A stretch of 64,000 nucleotides of DNA from Lingula anatina (GCF_001039355.2 NW_019776017.1:28892-92891); one strand, 5' to 3'. Counted from the first letter of the stretch, positions 47,886 through 60,120 are shown. The notes: generated by a model from the letters alone, not told the origin. A program made the numbers and translations.

Positions 47886-48966
47886 AATTTATATATTACT
47901 TGAATAAATGGTTAAATACCTTATGGTTATATATTATTAATAAAACCGTAGATGTTTATAAAGTTCTATTGTAAGTAATATATGAAAGCATGATCTAATT
48001 ATAGGCACTCCAGATTCGGTAATAATTACTGTGCCTTCAATCGTTAAAAAAATTACTATGTTAAAAGACGGTAAAAGAAATCGCTGGAAATTTAATATAT
48101 ATATTCATGTAATATAACATCGTCTTATTTTCAGGCGAAATTTGCAATAATATCTTGTTGTGTTATTTCTAGTATTTATACGTTGTACACATTTTCTTTC
48201 ATTTTTAGCTTTTGTTTTAGGCTAAGCCAAAATAATTTATTTTGCACCCTAGCTTTAGGTATGTTTTGGGGTTAAAAATAGGTAACGTGACCTTGACCTT
48301 CCGTGAACAATTAAGGCATTCACTGAATGCGCTGATGCTCATCGACATACAGCCAAGCACACGGTCTCTTGTAAGCAAAATATTGCCGCAAATATCCCAT
48401 TATCTGCTGGCTCAGCCGTGGTATAAATAAAGGATGTCACGAGAAGAGAGAATGACTATATACCTTGTTTTTCCACCCAACGCGGTTCATGGTCCCATGC
48501 GAAGCAAATACTAATAGCCGAGGAAAGGCCTACAGTGTTGATATCAGGATTACTGTTACTTGAGCATCTGTCTTGCGTAACTGGAAGTTGGGCTAACGAT
48601 GAGTCCCGGAAAACCTACAGATACACATAACTCATATTAGTTAAGGCAGGTCGCTTAGGACCTAACGTTCAGTGTGCACCGGACTTAAGGAGAGCTGTGG
48701 TTTCAAATGGTTGCGTGACGCGTTATTCAGCAGGCGGGGGAGTAGGCAGGATTCCCAACGCTCGGAAAAGTCTTTGGATGTATAGAAAGACCCTGGTTGG
48801 ACAGACCGCATGACAAGCAAAATGGCGTGTACGGGTCACTAACATGTTTACGGGTCACTAACACTAACATATTTCGATCAATTGATAAAAAAGTGGACCA
48901 TATTCTTATTTATAAAGAACTTAAGACTATACAGCAATCAAGAATTAGTCAAAGAGGATAACAGAA
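47886..48966 (+). other. 5' flank of copy 5, duplicated as 52582-53474
   Basis: Collinear with the flank of copy 6 for about 1 kb ('catcgacatacagccaagca', 'ctgctggctcag', and a TATAAATAAA motif at 48423-48432 and 52911-52920), ending in the conserved block 48691-48750. Copies 5 and 6 therefore arose by a duplication that included the 5' flank. Confidence 0.7.
48691..48750 (+). promoter_or_regulatory. conserved upstream block of copy 5
   Basis: Same block as 53177-53237, 217-276 bp upstream of the start. Confidence 0.5.
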
Positions 48967-49352
48967 ATGTTTGCTAATACAGTACGAAGACATGTGACGA
49001 TTTCACGCTTTTTCAATGCTGTGCGCAATGAACGTCTTCCTTCGGTCTTAGTTGGAGATCCATTTCGCAGACACCGGACACAGAGACCTGTGTTTCAGCG
49101 TTCTTTTACTTCGACCACGGAGGGCAGCCAAGGGGTTATTATACGCCGTGGAAGAAAGGAAGACGTCCCGGGAGTCTGGAAACTGACAGAGGAATTCAAG
49201 TGGAATAAACATCAAGACATGATTGAAACCCTCTTCAAAGTATGTGAAAATGGCTGGACTATAGCGGAAAAGGACGGAAGTGTTGTGGGTCAGTATTAAT
49301 TCTTTCTAAAAATGTAATCTCCAAATAATTCTACATGTGTATATTATATAAT

Positions 49353-49417
<65 letters not shown>

Positions 49418-50797
49418 NAAATTGACATGTTGAATGGTTGAAAGATCATGTCTCATGGATAGAATACACGATCAATTTCTAATTTAGGTACAGTTTATAC
49501 CGTATTAACGATGATAATTCATTTGTAGGTTGTTGTTTGACACACGACTTTAATGATGATCTGACTACAGTGGGGCACTTTCTAGTGTCGTCAAAGATGC
49601 GCGGTTATGGTGTAGGTAAGTGCGTTAAATCGAATTCCATTAAAAACACATTTCCAACCAGTAGTCAACTATATAAGTAATATACGTTTATACATTTCAA
49701 CGGTGGATCGCTATTTTTCCACTTTCAAATTGTACATGACATATGGTGGTATTGCCAACCCTTTAACAGCTGCATTTGAATTTTGTTAGACCAAGGAGTT
49801 ATATCACTCCTTGGTTAGACAAAGAATAACTTCTTAAATAGTCATGGCTACAATTACAATTAAGCTTCGGTCAATTATCTCAGCTTTGTGTCAATAAACC
49901 GCATGATGACCGAAACACAAAGTCCAGAACTAATTTGTTATGACTGCGAATTTTGAAATCAAGACCAAGAGTTCAATTGTTTAGAGTTTAATCTGTTAAA
50001 TTGTGGAGTGTGGCGCATGGGGAGCCGATGAGACCATAAGAGGATTAGGAGGCTTTACTTTCAAGTGGGTCTACTATATTTGCTTCTTATAGTTATTAGA
50101 GTGTACGTGCTGCTAACAGACAGAATATTATGAATTTCTCCTGTGGTTTTATTTCATTGTAGGGGGACAAATACTGAGAAACATTGTAGAGGAATATGGC
50201 GAAAGAAATATTCATTTTAGTTCCATTTCGTATATGATAGATACATATGAAAGATACAACGGTACTCCGCTCTCTCGGGGAGACACGGGAGGAAAATATT
50301 TCGGCGTCTTCAAGGACATCCCTCTTCCACCGGATGCCTTACGCAAATACCATCTATCTGACCTGCGCCAAGTTGAACTGTCGGACCTCATTGAATATGA
50401 TACGTCATTCCACGTGGTACCAAGACCGGAAATGCTGAAGATTTGGCTTGGCCAAACAACGGCAGAAACGCTCGTCTTGTTGGAGAAGGGAAAGATAGCC
50501 GGTTACGGATCAATCAGGCCTGCTATGAACGGTTTCTACCTTGGACCCCTCTATGCAGAAAATACGATCGGAACCCTGGTTCTCTTCAAGGCTTTGGTGG
50601 ACCTCATTCCACGAGATTCCAACGTCGATTTTTTTCTGCCACATGCGAACGAAGCGGGTCAACAGATTTTGAAAGCCAACGAAAGCACCGTAGGGTTGTA
50701 CGACACTTTTTACAAATGTGCTAGGAAAAGTTATATTCCAGTACCAAAATGGACTAATGTATTTGCATTACTCTTTAACGAGTGCGGACTGTGCTAA
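48967..50797 (+). CDS. acetyltransferase copy 5 (GNAT + YitH-like), 347 aa, three exons
   Basis: Exons: 48967-49288, 49529-49615, 50163-50797; sizes and phases are identical to the other copies, with an intact frame. Loop RGYGVG. Exon 3 differs from copy 4 at only about eight residues, so copies 4 and 5 separated recently or were homogenised by gene conversion. Intron 1 contains a run of more than 60 T ending at the N at 49418. The start ATG follows 'gataacagaa' as in copies 4 and 6. Confidence 0.87.
49354..49418. repeat. T homopolymer ending at an assembly N
   Basis: 64 T followed by N, in intron 1 of copy 5; copies 4 and 6 have short T/G-rich tracts at the same place. Confidence 0.95.
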
Positions 50798-51413
50798 GTT
50801 TATAAATTCATTCTGTCTCCTTTTTTAGTTTGTTTTTGGAATTGGTTTATCTTATTAGCTCTTTTGGTTTGTATGCAATTAACATTATTTTCAATTGATC
50901 TTGTCATTGAATGAATGGACTGATTGATTTAATAATCATGCATCATTGAGGCTTTTTTTTTGCCCAAATTAATGAAGTGTATAATGTCACAGTTATCCCA
51001 TTTATTCATTGCATTTTTCTAAAGTTAATGTTAGTTTTGGAGTAATTGCACGACCAAAACCTCAACTGGTCGTCATATTTCATTAACTAGACTGATAATG
51101 ACACTTTGCATTTAGAAATTGGCACCTTATGAAATCCTTCATGAGAAATGATCAATGTTTAAAGAGTCATCGAGCTCAGCTTTGAGTTTCATGTATATAG
51201 GCCAAGACATCATTGAACTTACATAACACTACTTGATTTTGATGTTAATATAAGGCTTTGGATTGGTAATAAATAAATATGGTTTTCATAGATAATATTT
51301 GACTGGTAATGTCCAACCTTGGAGAAGCTTGTTTGTGGCGACCTGGTGGAGAGTGCTCCCCCACTAACCGGTCTTTAATAGCACTGTTTACCAAAATACA
51401 AACATCATTTTAA

Positions 51414-51753
51414 AGGGATAATAACTCTTCGTATGAGATCTATATTTCACAATAAAAACATTGTGAATAACTCATAGAAATATAATATATTCTGTTTTAC
51501 CACAAAAACGGCAGTTATAGCTATTTTTCTGATATCTGAGCTTGTCTTTAGACAATGTGACCTCCATTGATGGCTATACTCTTTTAAAATTTCTTAAGAG
51601 ATTTTAACAAAAAACCAAACTTTTTAGAAAAAAAAAATTAAGGCCTAACTTTGAATGTAAAAATGGATTCATTAACCATTGGTAAGTATGGGAAAATTGT
51701 TGTTTACTCCAGGAAAATTCATTTTTTGGCCGAAACGAAGAGTTATTATCCCT
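51414..51753. mobile_element. TTAA-type MITE, family 1, with paralogous empty site
   Basis: Perfect 18-bp ends AGGGATAATAACTCTTCG and CGAAGAGTTATTATCCCT, with TTAA at 51410-51413 and 51754-51757. The homologous flank of copy 4 reads 'catttttaagcatataac' with a single TTAA. The element therefore inserted behind copy 5 after the duplication. Confidence 0.92.
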
Positions 51754-51842
51754 TTAAGCAAAAATATAACAGGGAATAAACAAGGGCAATGTTTTGGGAT
51801 GATTGCCCTTGCTTGACGATATAGTTGAGGGTATTATGTAAT

Positions 51843-51960
51843 AGTTACAACTGCTCTGGGTATATGCGATATACAAGGGTGTAATCATCTCGGCTGCGCC
51901 TCGATGGTCACAGTCTTGTACTAGTATATCTCATACAGTGACCGACGAGTAGTTGTAACT
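51843..51960. mobile_element. small foldback element with AGTTACAACT ends
   Basis: Begins AGTTACAACTGCTC and ends GAGTAGTTGTAACT, with inner arms sharing 'gtatatgcgatatac'-like sequence. A partial relative lies at 41240-41295 behind copy 4. Confidence 0.65.
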
Positions 51961-52154
51961 GACTTAAACCACGGCTGTCCATTGGCTACTCCGCAATCCT
52001 TGACATATTTAGTCGTACGTGATTAATGCAACACGCTGTCCTTGGTGCTGCTCAAGTTGGCCCATATACCCAGAAAATATTATTAAGTATTACGTTGTTG
52101 GAGATGCCTCGAATATTCATTCTCCCTGCACTGATGCGCTGAGAGAGCCATAAT

Positions 52155-52508
52155 ATGGACTCAGAAGATGTATCCGTATCGCAACTCTTTAATATTCCAA
52201 CTCAAAATTTATTTAATTCAGTCACTGAGGAGAGGCCGTCTATTCGTTTAGAAAAACCCGTTGATAATATCACATTTTAAGAAAATATATCCAGCAGTAT
52301 TCCTAAAAGCACTCAGCAAAGTAAGAGATGGGCCTTAAATATTTTCAAAGAGTGGCGTACCTGGAGAAATTTTAAACCTTTAACTGTAGAAGATAAAATG
52401 TGGCCCATTCCCACCCTTGCCGACGGAGAAACAGCAAAGCTAGATTATTGGCTTGCCAGATTCATCAGTGAAATAAAAAGAGGCAGGATCGTTCTTTCTA
52501 CCCCCCAG
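52155..52508 (+). pseudogene. Crypton-like / DUF3504-type N-terminal exon relic
   Basis: From the ATG at 52155 the frame runs 40 codons (MDSEDVSVSQLFNIPTQ...), meets TAA, and continues in the same frame: 'STQQSKRWALNIFKEWRTWR', then 'LDYWLARFISEIKR', ending at a GT donor after CCCCCCAG. 'S-T-x-x-x-x-x-W-A-x-x-x-F-x-x-W' followed by 'L-x-x-W-L-x-x-F' is the pattern at the N-terminus of Crypton-type and related ZMYM/KIAA1958-like proteins (tyrosine-recombinase relatives). Nothing downstream encodes the recombinase. A dead fragment, or one exon of a captured gene. Confidence 0.5.
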
Positions 52509-53176
52509 GTGACATTTCAAATAAAGTATTTTAAAATAATTGTATAATTTACTTTCAAAGCACTTACTGCAAAAATATCTAATGGATAATTCCTTATATT
52601 ACTTGAATAAATGGTTATACACGTATATAAATATTAATAAAACTATTATTAATAAAACCGTGGATGTTTATAAAGTTCTATTGCAAGTAATATAAAATTC
52701 TATTGTAAGTAATATATGATTTATGGCCCCTAGCTTTAGGTATGTTTGGAGTTAAAAATCGGTAACGTGACCTTAATCTTCCGTGAACAATTTTAATTAA
52801 AAGGCATTCACTGAATATGCTGATGCTCATCGACATACAGCCAAGCACACTGTCTCTTGTAAGCAAAATACTGCCGCAATTATCCCATTATCTGCTGGCT
52901 CAGACGTGGTATAAATAAAGCATGTCACGAGAAGAGAGAATGATTATATATCTTGTTTTTCCACCCACCCGGTTCATGGTCCCGTGCGTCTCAAATACTT
53001 ATAGCCGAGGAAGGGCCCACAGTGTTGATATCAGGATTACTGTTACTTGAGCATCTGTCTAGCGTAACTGGAAGTTAGGCTAAAGACGAGCTCCAGAAAA
53101 CCTGCAGAGACACATAACTCAGGTAAGTTAAGGCAGGAAGCTTAGGACGTAACGTTCAGTGTGCACCGGACTTAAG

Positions 53177-53237
53177 GAGAGCTGTGGTTTCAAATGGTTG
53201 GGTGACGCGTTATTCACCAGGCGGGGGAGTAGGCAGG
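53177..53237 (+). promoter_or_regulatory. conserved upstream block of copy 6
   Basis: 'caaatggttgggtgacgcg' plus 'caggcgggggagtaggcag', 238-298 bp upstream of the start; see 38341-38396. Confidence 0.5.
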
Positions 53238-53474
53238 ATTCCCAACGCTCGGAAAAGTCTTTGGATGTATAGAAAGCCCCTGGTTGGACAGACCGCATGA
53301 CAAGTAAAATAGCGAGTACGGGTCACTAACATGTTTACGCCCAGTTCCTTTTTCCTCTACAAGAAGAAATAAGTAGCATTCGATCAACTGAAAAAAAAAA
53401 GTGGACCATATTCTCATTTATAAAGAACTTTAGACTATACAGCAATCAAGAATTAGTCAAAGAGAATAACAGAA

Positions 53475-53876
53475 ATGTTTGCTAATACAGTACGAAGACA
53501 TGTGACGATTTCACGCTTTTTCAATGCTGTGCGCGATGAACGTCTGACTTCAGTCTTAGTTGGAGATACATTTCGCAGACACCGGACACAGAGACCTGTG
53601 TTTCAGCGTTCTTTTACTTCGACCATGGAGGGGAGCCAAGGGGTCACTATACGCCGTGGAAGAATGGAAGACGTCCCTGGGGTGTGGCAACTGGCAGAGG
53701 AAGCCATGTGGAATACACATCATGACATGATTGAAACCCTCTTCAAAATATGTGAAAATGGCTGGACTGTCGCGGAAAAGGACGGAAATGTTGTGGGTCA
53801 GTATTATTTCTAAAAACGTAATCTCCAAATAATTTATTGATGGTCTACATTTGTAATGTTTTTTTTTAATTTTCTT

Positions 53877-53907
<31 letters not shown>

Positions 53908-56900
53908 TGGGGGGGGGGAAGGAAGTGTCATTTTCTTTGTGTAATTATTATAAAAATTGACATGTTGAATGGTTGAAACATCATGTCTCATGGATAGAAT
54001 TTGTCTCAGTTTTAGGCCTTACAAGCGCACGGTACCCTTACCGCTTGTAAGGCCTCATAGCAGTATGTACAAAAACCTTGAGACACTTAACCCAGTAGGC
54101 ATAGTTGCGTTGGATCAACGTTGAGAACAGGTTGATACGTGGAATTGCCGTTGATCTACCTAAATTCAACGTCAAATCAACGTTGATCCAGCAACGTCGA
54201 AACACCGTCATAATGTGACGTTGACTCAACGTTGTATTTTGGTCAATGGCACAACCTTGCAGTTATAGATTGTAATTTAAAATATTAATTATTGAAAACG
54301 TGATACTTTGTTTATCAGTACTGTAACTAAATTTATCAAAATAATAACAAAATTGTGTCTTTAGTTAACTAGTGAATTTTCTTAACTTGTTATTCAGAAA
54401 TACATTCCAATAATTGAATTACTTGCAAGGTCAGCTAACACTAGGATAAATAAGTTGCTGTAAATGTGATGGAGTTAACAGTTCTTGGTAACCTGTTGTA
54501 GATAGACAGGTTGAGGTGACTGTGACTTTGTTATATATATTTATATATAAAGTTGTAGTTATCTTCTTATATATATACATATATATATATTTTTAAGAAA
54601 AGAACTATATATATTAATCCAAATCTTGGAAATTCTAACTTAAAGGCCGTACATTTATACCCTACATATATTTAGCCATCAAACATGTCCTACTGCTAAA
54701 CACATCCAGGCTAATGTCCCGCTGGGTGGGGTTGATATAACATTGTTTTCTGACGTTGATACAACGTTGTTATCTGAGGTTGACACAACTTTCAAATCCA
54801 ACGTTTATTCAATGTCTACTCAAAGTTACGGTTCAACGTTGTTTCAACGTTAAAACAACATAATTTGCCCGCTGGGAAGTACCTCGAAATATCCACGTTC
54901 TGACAATCTCTGTGGGTCCTCCGTTGTACCTTGTAGTATGTAAATCCAATTAAAAGTGTTTTCGTGTACTTTCAGGCACGAGGCTCATAAAGTTTTGGTC
55001 TTTTTATTTCAGCTTCCTACTGCACTGACACAACAGCACGCCATATTGTCGAACATTCGCGAAAAGGGCGACCAGTTTTTCAAGGTCGACCTCGAAATGG
55101 AGACCTGTTTCCAATGTAAACTTTTGCGACTTCTTTTTACTTATTTTATTATAATTATTTACTTATTTTATTATTAATTAATTAATTTATTTATTTATTA
55201 TTATTATTATAATAAATTGTTTTATTTTTTTATTTTATTTTTATTTTTATTTTTTTCAACGACAAGAGAAACGCAAGAAGAGGTGAAGGTGTACGGTGAA
55301 CTTGAAGTCTTTTCTGTGATGCAAAGATGTGTTCTCAGAGTGAATGACGATGTTTTGTTCTGTGGTTCATTTTTCATTTCCAAAATAAATAAATAATAAA
55401 TATTTATTAATTTAATAAAATTATAATAAATAAATAAATAATACATTAAAAATTAAGTAAACGTTTTTTTTTTAAATTTTTATCTTTCCTTTTAATTTTT
55501 TATCATTCCTTTTAATTTTCCATTCATGTATTTTAATGAAGGGTGAAAATAATACCACTAATAATACAAAATAATACAATACGTGATTTTTTAAAATAAA
55601 TTTTATTGCTATTAAATACAATTATTATAAAATTTCTCAAATATTTATTCATGAAGGTTTTAACGCAAAAATTGACCAAATTCGACAGAAGCGCAAATGG
55701 ATGGCCAAATGCACGTAAAACATCTATAAATTGGAGGTGGCCTACATGGATCAAACACCATTCTTCACCACCTGTCTCCAGAAGTCGCAAAAGTTTACAT
55801 TGGAAACAGGTCTCCATTTCGAGGTCGACCTTGAAAAACTGGTCGCCCTTTCCGCGAGTGTTCGACAATATGGCGTGCTGTTGTGTAAGTGCAGTAGTAA
55901 GCTGAAATAAAAAGACCAAAACTTTATGAACCTCGTGCCTGAAGGTACACGAAAACACTTTTAATTGGATATACATACTACAAGGTACAACGGAGGACCC
56001 ACAGAGATTGTCAGAACGTGGATATTTCGAGGAACTTACGTGTCTCAAGGTTTTTGTACATACTGCTATGAGGCCTTACCAGCGGTAAGTGTACCGTGAG
56101 CTTGTAAGGCCGAAAACTGAGACAAGGATAGAATACACAATCAATCTCTAATTTAGGTACAGTTTACACACACTGTATTAACGATGACGATTCATTTGTA
56201 GGTTGCTATTTGACACACGAATTTAATGATGACTTGACCACAGGGGGTCACTTTCTAGTGTCGTCAAAGATGCGCGGTTTTGGTGTAGGTAAGTACGTTT
56301 AATCGAGTTCCATTGAAAGAACATTTCCACCCAGTATTCAACTTCGTAAGTTATATACGTTTATACATTTTAACGGTGGATCGTTATTTATCTACTATCA
56401 AAATGAATATGACATGTGATGGTTTTGCCAACCCTTTAACAGCTACATTTGAAATTTGTTAGACAAATAATAACTTTTAAAATGGTATTGGCTGTAATTA
56501 TAATTATTCCTTGGTTATCTCAGCTTTGAGTCAATAAACCGCATGATGACCGACACACAAAGTCTACAACTGTTTTGATATGATTGCGACAAAGAATAAC
56601 TTTTAAAAGTTACACGACAAAGAATAACTTTTAAAATGGTATTGGCTGTAATTACAATTAATCCTTGGTTATCTCAGCTTTGAGTCAATAAACCGCATGA
56701 TGACCGACACACAAAGTCTACAACTGTTTTGATATGATTGCGAATTTTGAAATCAAGACCAAGAGTTCAGTTGTTTAGAGTTTAATCTGTTAAATTGTGG
56801 AGTGTGGCGCGTGGGGAGCCGATGAGACCATAAGAGGATTAGGAGGCCTTACTTTCAAGTGGGTCTACTATATGTGTTGGCCCGTAGTTCTGCATGCGCT

Positions 56901-57616
56901 GTTATAGTTAATTGTTATAGTATACATACTGCTAACAGAAAGAATATTACGATTTTCTCCTGTGGTTTTATTTCATTGTAGGGGGACAAATACTGAGAAA
57001 CATTGCAGAGGAATATGGCGAAAGAAATATTCATTTTAGTTCCATTTCGTACATGATAGATACATATGAAAGATACAACGGTGCTCCGCTCTCTCGGGGA
57101 GACACGGGAGGAAAATATTTCGGCGTCTTTAGGGACATCCCCCTTCCACCAGATGCCTCACGCACATACCATTTATCTGACCTGCAGCAAGTTGAACTGT
57201 CGGCTCTTATTGATTATGATACTTCTTACCACGTGGTACCAAGACCGGAAATGCTAAAATTATGGCTTGACCAAACAACGGCAGAATCGCTCGTCTTGTT
57301 GGAAAAGGGAAAGATAGCCGGGTACGGATCAATCAGGCCTGCTATGAACGGTTTCTATCTTGGACCCCTCTATGCAGAAAATACAATAGGAACCATGGTT
57401 CTCTTCAGGGGTCTGATAAACCTCATTCCACGAGATTCCAACGTGGATTTTTTTCTTCCCCATGCGAACGAAGCAGGTCAACTGATTCTGAAGGCCAACG
57501 AAAACACCGTGGGGCTGTACGACACTTTTCACAGATGTGCTAGGAAAAGTTGTATTCCAGTACCAAAATGGAATAATGTATTTGCATTACTCTCCAACGA
57601 ATGTGGATTGTGCTAA
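53475..57616 (+). CDS. acetyltransferase copy 6 (GNAT + YitH-like), 347 aa, three exons, transposon in intron 1
   Basis: Exons: 53475-53796, 56202-56288, 56982-57616; standard sizes and an open frame. Loop RGFGVG. It is the most diverged of the plus-strand copies in the C-terminal domain (for example WLDQTTAES where the others have WLGQTTAET, and 'VELSALIDYDTSYH'). Intron 1 is enlarged to 2.4 kb by a 2125-bp MULE-type element (54001-56125). Intron 2 has an internal tandem duplication (56463-56735). Splice sites themselves are intact, so the gene should still be expressible; whether the inverted repeat in intron 1 harms splicing cannot be told. Confidence 0.85.
54091..54876 (+). mobile_element. 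CCCAGC-ended element nested in the MULE left arm
   Basis: Starts CCCAGTAGGCATAG and ends TTTGCCCGCTGGG; both ends are filled with reiterated 'caacgttga' words. The MULE arm resumes directly on either side (compare the intact right arm), proving nesting. The apparent target duplication is about 2 bp (AA). A second copy lies inverted at 61197-62681. Confidence 0.88.
55533..56048 (-). other. 171-codon open frame within the MULE, possible captured exon
   Basis: The frame spans the right arm and part of the loop. Inside it, 'tttatttcag' precedes 'QQHAILSNTRGKGDQFFKVD' and 'METCFQCKLLRLLETGGEEW', which look protein-like but match no family I know. The left arm keeps the same reading up to 'CKLLRLL' with changes. 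It may be a captured host exon (Pack-MULE-like) or chance. Confidence 0.3.
56463..56735. repeat. tandem duplication in intron 2 of copy 6
   Basis: About 120 bp ('aacttttaaaatggtattgg' to 'tttgatatgattgcga') occurs twice in a row; copies 4 and 5 have it once. Confidence 0.8.
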
Positions 57617-58272
57617 GTTTATATATACATTCTGTCTCCTTTATGTCAGTTTGTTTTTGCCATGGTTTATCTTATTATCTCATTTGGTTTGTATGCAATT
57701 GACATTATTTCAGTTGAATTTTTGCAATAAAGGGGTCTCAAATCAATTTTAATTGATGTTAAAACATGAATGGTCTGTATGATTTATTAATCATGTAACA
57801 CTGAGGGCTCTTTCTGACCCAACAGTAATTCCGTATATTCATTGCATTTTTTGTTTTTACAATGTTAGTTTTGGAGAAATTGCAGGACCAAAACCTCATT
57901 CGGCCGTCATATTCCATCAGCGAGACTCATATTGAATGACATGTAGCATTTATCAATTGACTCCTAACGGCTACTTCATAATAAGATGTACACTTTATGG
58001 TCCACTTTTGACCAAATATGAACTTCACCAAACAGAGAATTAAATATCAGTAAGACATTGGTATAGATCTTGGGCATAATCCCTTCAAATGTTTTTGCAC
58101 CGTTTCTCATTAATGAAATCCTTCATGAGAAACGACCAGTGTTTAAAGTGACATCGAGCTCAGCTTTGAGTTTCATGTATATAGGCCAAGACATCATTGA
58201 ACTTACATAACACTACTTGATTTTGATGTTGATATAAAGCTTTGGATTGGAAATAAATAAATATGGACTTCA

Positions 58273-58401
58273 TTATATGCTTAAAATGATGTTTGTATTT
58301 TGGTAAACAGTGCTATTAAAGGCCGGCTAGTGGGGGAGCACTCTCCACCAGGTCGCCACAAACTAGCTTCTCCAAGGTTGGACATCATTTTAAGCATATA
58401 A
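58273..58401. repeat. inverted block in the 3' flank of copy 6
   Basis: Bounded by 'ttatatgcttaaaatgat' and its complement (58384-58401). The enclosed sequence is the reverse complement of the block behind copies 4 (about 41055-41165) and 5, so about 100 bp has flipped in this copy. Confidence 0.8.
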
Positions 58402-58538
58402 CAGGGAGTCAAACCCTTGCATGACGATAACGATATCGTTGAGGGCATTATTTACCTCAGTGTTTTTATTTACGAGCAGCTGTTTATATATTGACAGTTA
58501 TATTTCCATGACAGTAAAGTTCCCTTGTGTCAGAGATA

Positions 58539-58539
<1 letters not shown>

Positions 58540-58570
<31 letters not shown>
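58540..58570. repeat. G homopolymer
   Basis: 31 consecutive G, then A. Confidence 0.97.
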
Positions 58571-58571
<1 letters not shown>

Positions 58572-60060
58572 AAACATTGCACCTTTTATATGAATAGGCT
58601 CTTAGTAATATGGAGGTGTGTGGTAAAATGTTTTGTAGGATTTGTAAAGCGTATATAGTTATTGGGTTAATTCCATATACAATTATTGTTTATTCTGTAA
58701 TCAGACATGCGTAGAATAAAAGCTGCCAAGTTGCTATCATGATGAAGCGCACAGATCAAAAACAAGAGTTTTGTTTTTCTGAAGATATTAGTGTCGCGCT
58801 ATAACCCCTACGATACTGTCATTCTATATCTTTACCGTCATATAATGATATATCCGCATCAATGTCCTAAGCAGTGTTAGATATCATATGTGTTGTCACA
58901 CTGTATGTAAAATATGCTGATGGAGGGAGGACACTGGAAATAGTCAATGTTTTTCCAAAGTGGCTGTCCGAATAAGACAAGCACCGCGGAGACAACAGGC
59001 TCCTTTTTTTCCCTCTTGCTGTCAAGTGTGCGAAGGTGTGGGTCGTAAATAGAGAATATCTTAGGAGCAAGATTCATCCGTTTATTTCCCAGGATGCCGC
59101 ACCACATAGGGTAGTCCACCAGTGGCGTCACCAACAAAACATGAACAGGCTGTAGTCAATCATTGGTTGGCGACTTGTGAGATGAAATAGGACATAAAGT
59201 GGCAATAAATTGCCCCTTTACTGGAGACACACCAATTCAAAGGTTCGTTAGAATACTGACAAACAGACTCTGAAGATAATTGCGCCTTCATGAGTTTATG
59301 AAGGATGTAAATATAGGCCATTTTGCGGTAATGTGGCTGTCTTACAAAATTATAACATTGGCATAACAAAAAAAAACTGGTCTGTATAGCAGTAATAAAA
59401 TTAATTTTGTGACACGACCATATTTCATTATAATTTCAAATGATTAAAAAAACAAATTCAGCTGTCTAAAAGATGTATTAATTTTTGCCACAGAATCCGA
59501 CCAAATGTTACCAAAGGGCATCGTTTCATATTTCCCGAAAAATGGTATCATCTAAATAAGTATGCAATTGCACGCCCAGTTATACATCCATACATGTGAG
59601 TAACAGTGATGGTTATGCAATGTGCGAGACTTTCATGGGACTTTTACGAACTGGACATATAAGCCGGTCAATTTACAACCAAAAGTTTGAAGCAGGTGCA
59701 GTTTTATTTTCATTTTATTTGCATAAATTAATTAATTTATTTATTTGTTTATTTATTTATTTATCTTAAGGACGAGGGACATATTTGGTTTATTATTTGG
59801 CATGTCAACTATATGTTAGACCTAAAAGAAACTAGTAGAAGTGATGTTTATCTGTTACTGGGTATCTATACATTCGCTATATACATAACTTAAAAGTACA
59901 TGTAATTTTGTGCAAAACTTATGTAACCTCTTATACATGTATATACCGGCGCGCCACCAATTATTTTAAATACGGTGTATAATGTTGAGTAAGGCTTAAA
60001 CAATGTTTTGCGCTCTTAGACTTATATTTCCTACCTTCAAACACCGGTCAAAGGAGAGCA
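58571..60060. other. intergenic, no gene seen
   Basis: No recognisable coding sequence. An 86-codon minus frame at 58877-59137 has no family resemblance. A TTTA-type simple repeat lies near 59725-59765. Confidence 0.5.
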
Positions 60061-60120
60061 CAGGCATAGAGGTGACGTGGGGTTTGGTTTGAAATGGTTG
60101 GGTGATCCGGTATTCAGCAG
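60061..60120 (+). promoter_or_regulatory. orphan copy of the acetyltransferase upstream block
   Basis: 'tgaaatggttgggtgat' and 'tattcagcag' as upstream of copies 4-6, but no acetyltransferase exon follows within 600 bp. Confidence 0.45.

Larger units (their letters stand above)
54001..56125. mobile_element. MULE-type foldback transposon with 9-bp target duplication
   Basis: Long inverted repeats of about 330-350 bp, starting TTGTCTCAGTTTT: 54001-54090 plus 54877-55134 on the left, 55797-56125 on the right. The target duplication GGATAGAAT is at 53992-54000 and 56126-56134. Intron 1 of copies 4 and 5 has a single GGATAGAAT followed by 'acacgatcaat', so those are empty sites. Long arms and a 9-bp duplication are the hallmark of Mutator-like elements. 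The left arm is split by another element (54091-54876). No transposase is encoded; the minus frame 56048-55533 overlaps the right arm. Confidence 0.93.

Noticed and set aside
22441-57616. Bacterial contamination as the source of the YitH-like genes
   Set aside because: All copies have GT-AG introns in identical phase, share intronic animal repeats and lie among eukaryotic transposons.
58877-59137. 86-codon minus ORF
   Set aside because: No family resemblance, no paralog in the window and no splice or promoter context.
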